A stretch of 5,612 nt of DNA. Source: Patescibacteria group bacterium. Lineage in GTDB: Bacteria > Patescibacteriota > Microgenomatia > UBA1406 > GWC2-37-13. The stretch spans positions 1-5,612 of the forward strand of contig CALRFM010000074.1 of assembly GCA_943356515.1 (NCBI GenBank), in the 5' to 3' direction. Below are positions 5,013-5,612 of this stretch, in pieces. A program made the position numbers and the translations under genes. The notes under the pieces were generated by a model. The model was given only the letters and a program-made list of their open reading frames with translations. It was not told where the DNA came from and did no database searches. Every line of letters starts with the position of its first letter. Positions within the stretch are counted from its first letter, which is position 1.

Positions 5013-5090
5013 ATGAACGATATATCTATTACCCTTATTACTGCCCACCTTATTGTTCGATCATGGACAAGGGGTGTTTGTAAATGGTAA
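5013..5090 (+). CDS. Leader peptide (25 aa) of a transcription attenuator
   Basis: A 25-codon frame from ATG at 5013 to TAA at 5088-5090, followed at once by TAG. The peptide begins MNDISITLIT, continues with AHLIV and an RSW, and ends in KW just before the stop. It starts about 10 bp after the -10 element, so it would be translated from a leaderless or nearly leaderless RNA. It overlaps segments 1 and 2 of the hairpin set at 5046-5142, exactly where a controlling uORF must lie. Codons over segment 1 are His, Leu, Ile and Val (5046-5057). One Trp codon is at 5064 and another is the last sense codon at 5085. It is rich in Ile, Leu, Val and Thr but has no long run of one amino acid, so which signal stalls the ribosome is unclear. 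I do not recognise the peptide as a known leader. Confidence 0.6.
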   Translation: MNDISITLITAHLIVRSWTRGVCKW

Positions 5091-5142
5091 TAGATACCAA
5101 TTTAAAAATTACAAACGCCCCGCAAACAAGCGGGGCTTTTTT
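5046..5142 (+). promoter_or_regulatory. Ribosome-controlled transcription attenuator (segments 1-4)
   Basis: Four pairing segments are visible. Hairpin 1:2 pairs CACCTT (5046-5051) with GGGGTG (5071-5076) and TTGTTC (5053-5058) with GGACAA (5065-5070): 12 pairs including three G-U, with one bulged A5052. Antiterminator 2:3 pairs GGGGTGTTTGTAA (5071-5083) with TTACAAACGCCCC (5109-5121): 13 continuous pairs with one G-U. A smaller stem inside it pairs TGGTA (5085-5089) with TACCA (5095-5099). Terminator 3:4 is at 5117-5136. Segment 2 is shared by 1:2 and 2:3, and 5117-5121 by 2:3 and 3:4, so the structures exclude each other. A ribosome at the leader stop would cover segment 2 and favour termination. 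A ribosome paused over segment 1 would free segment 2 and favour readthrough. With no translation, 1:2 would form and the terminator would win. Confidence 0.7.
5117..5142 (+). terminator. Intrinsic terminator (attenuator arm 3:4)
   Basis: A perfect 7-bp stem GCCCCGC (5117-5123) with GCGGGGC (5130-5136), loop AAACAA, followed by six T at 5137-5142. It sits 5 bp before the ATG of the kinase-like gene, so any transcript of that gene started upstream must pass it. The placement points to regulated readthrough rather than simple gene-end termination. Confidence 0.9.
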
Positions 5143-5146
5143 ATAT

Positions 5147-5612
5147 ATGGAAAAATCAAGTTCATTATTCAATATGAAGCTTTGTAGTGAAAATTGGATA
5201 TATGAAGCTCATCCTGGCTTTAGCCAAATTCATGCTGGACATAATCAAAGATTTGTTACATTGCTTAATGCACAAAAGGATGAATTTGTAAAAGTCGACA
5301 CTAATCCAAAAGGAGGCTGGTTAGAAACTGAAGCTAGTATCATTCAAACTTCAATTGGGCTATCCAACCCAAGCCTTTCGACCCCAGAATTAAATGAAAT
5401 GGTATGGCTTGATGAGTGCATTTGTAGAGAAGGACAACGCACTATGACAATGCATACTCAAAATCTAGGTCAAAATGCAATGAGTATTGCAGGTAGCATG
5501 TCTGTTAATGAGGTAGCGGCGCTTTGTATGAGAGTTGTTAACGCTTCAGAAGTTTTGTTTCTACAAACGGGATATTGGAATCTTGATCTTAATGCTTCAA
5601 ATATAATTGATG
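5147..5612 (+). CDS. Partial kinase-fold protein (APH/choline-kinase-like), 3' end outside window
   Basis: The frame is open from ATG at 5147 to the window edge (155 codons, no stop). No strong family match can be named, but landmarks of the protein-kinase/aminoglycoside-phosphotransferase fold appear in order: FVKV with K49 as the beta-3 lysine, ETEASIIQ with E60 or E62 as the helix-C glutamate, a hinge-like TMTMHTQNLG (99-108), a helix VNEVAALCMRVV (120-131), and LDLNASNIID (146-155). The last resembles the catalytic HxDxxxxN loop with D147 and N152, but W144-N145 replaces the usual histidine region. The DFG-type motif would fall just beyond the edge. An alternative start is M10 at 5174; neither has a Shine-Dalgarno sequence. 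It lies 5 bp after the attenuator terminator and is more AT-rich than RNase J/recR in the lines I sampled, suggesting separate origin. The substrate could be a drug, sugar or small metabolite; this cannot be told. Confidence 0.65.
   Translation, partial: MEKSSSLFNMKLCSENWIYEAHPGFSQIHAGHNQRFVTLLNAQKDEFVKVDTNPKGGWLETEASIIQTSIGLSNPSLSTPELNEMVWLDECICREGQRTMTMHTQNLGQNAMSIAGSMSVNEVAALCMRVVNASEVLFLQTGYWNLDLNASNIID

Noticed and set aside
5013..5090. Leader as a simple tryptophan-sensing trp leader
   Set aside because: There are two separated Trp codons, the second immediately before the stop, and no trp gene downstream; the first Trp codon is too close to segment 2 to free it when stalled.

Overview
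The window looks like a piece of a small-genome bacterium of the Patescibacteria/CPR type. This is an inference. It rests on a basic E/Q-rich protein that resembles the DUF5660 proteins I associate with that group, a variant RNase J with a PIGGT motif, very tight gene packing, near absence of Shine-Dalgarno sequences, and a tRNA without an encoded CCA. UGA, UAA and UAG are all used as stops, so the code appears standard.

Left half, minus strand (read right to left, 2591 to 14): a 99-aa DUF59/MIP18-type Fe-S assembly factor is followed 2 bp later by the 168-aa DUF5660-like protein. Next come two adjacent, near-perfect 25-bp palindromes that share a half-site, a 75-codon remnant of a BRO/DinD-type gene, tRNA-Pro(CGG), a P-loop kinase-like ATPase, and a 270-aa multi-span membrane protein built from two similar halves (DUF3147/GlpM-like).

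Right half, plus strand (2635 to the end): a 43-bp divergent promoter region separates the Fe-S factor from RNase J. The RNase J stop overlaps the recR start by 4 bp (ATGA), so RNA processing and recombinational repair genes form one operon. Downstream of recR is a compact regulatory unit. It has a promoter with an inverted repeat in its spacer, a 25-codon leader peptide starting about 10 bp after the -10, and a set of mutually exclusive hairpins ending in a strong intrinsic terminator. An open reading frame then runs off the right edge; it has kinase-fold (APH-like) landmarks.

The most interesting element is the leader-peptide attenuator at 5013-5142 in front of the kinase-like gene. Its four segments can be paired by eye in the classical 1:2 / 2:3 / 3:4 scheme. 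Next in interest are the tandem palindromes at 1729-1779, the missing metal-ligand histidine in RNase J, and the interleaved divergent promoters that appear to make leaderless or nearly leaderless mRNAs. No stretch longer than 300 bases lacks a gene; the largest gap (4941-5146) is filled by the leader/attenuator.
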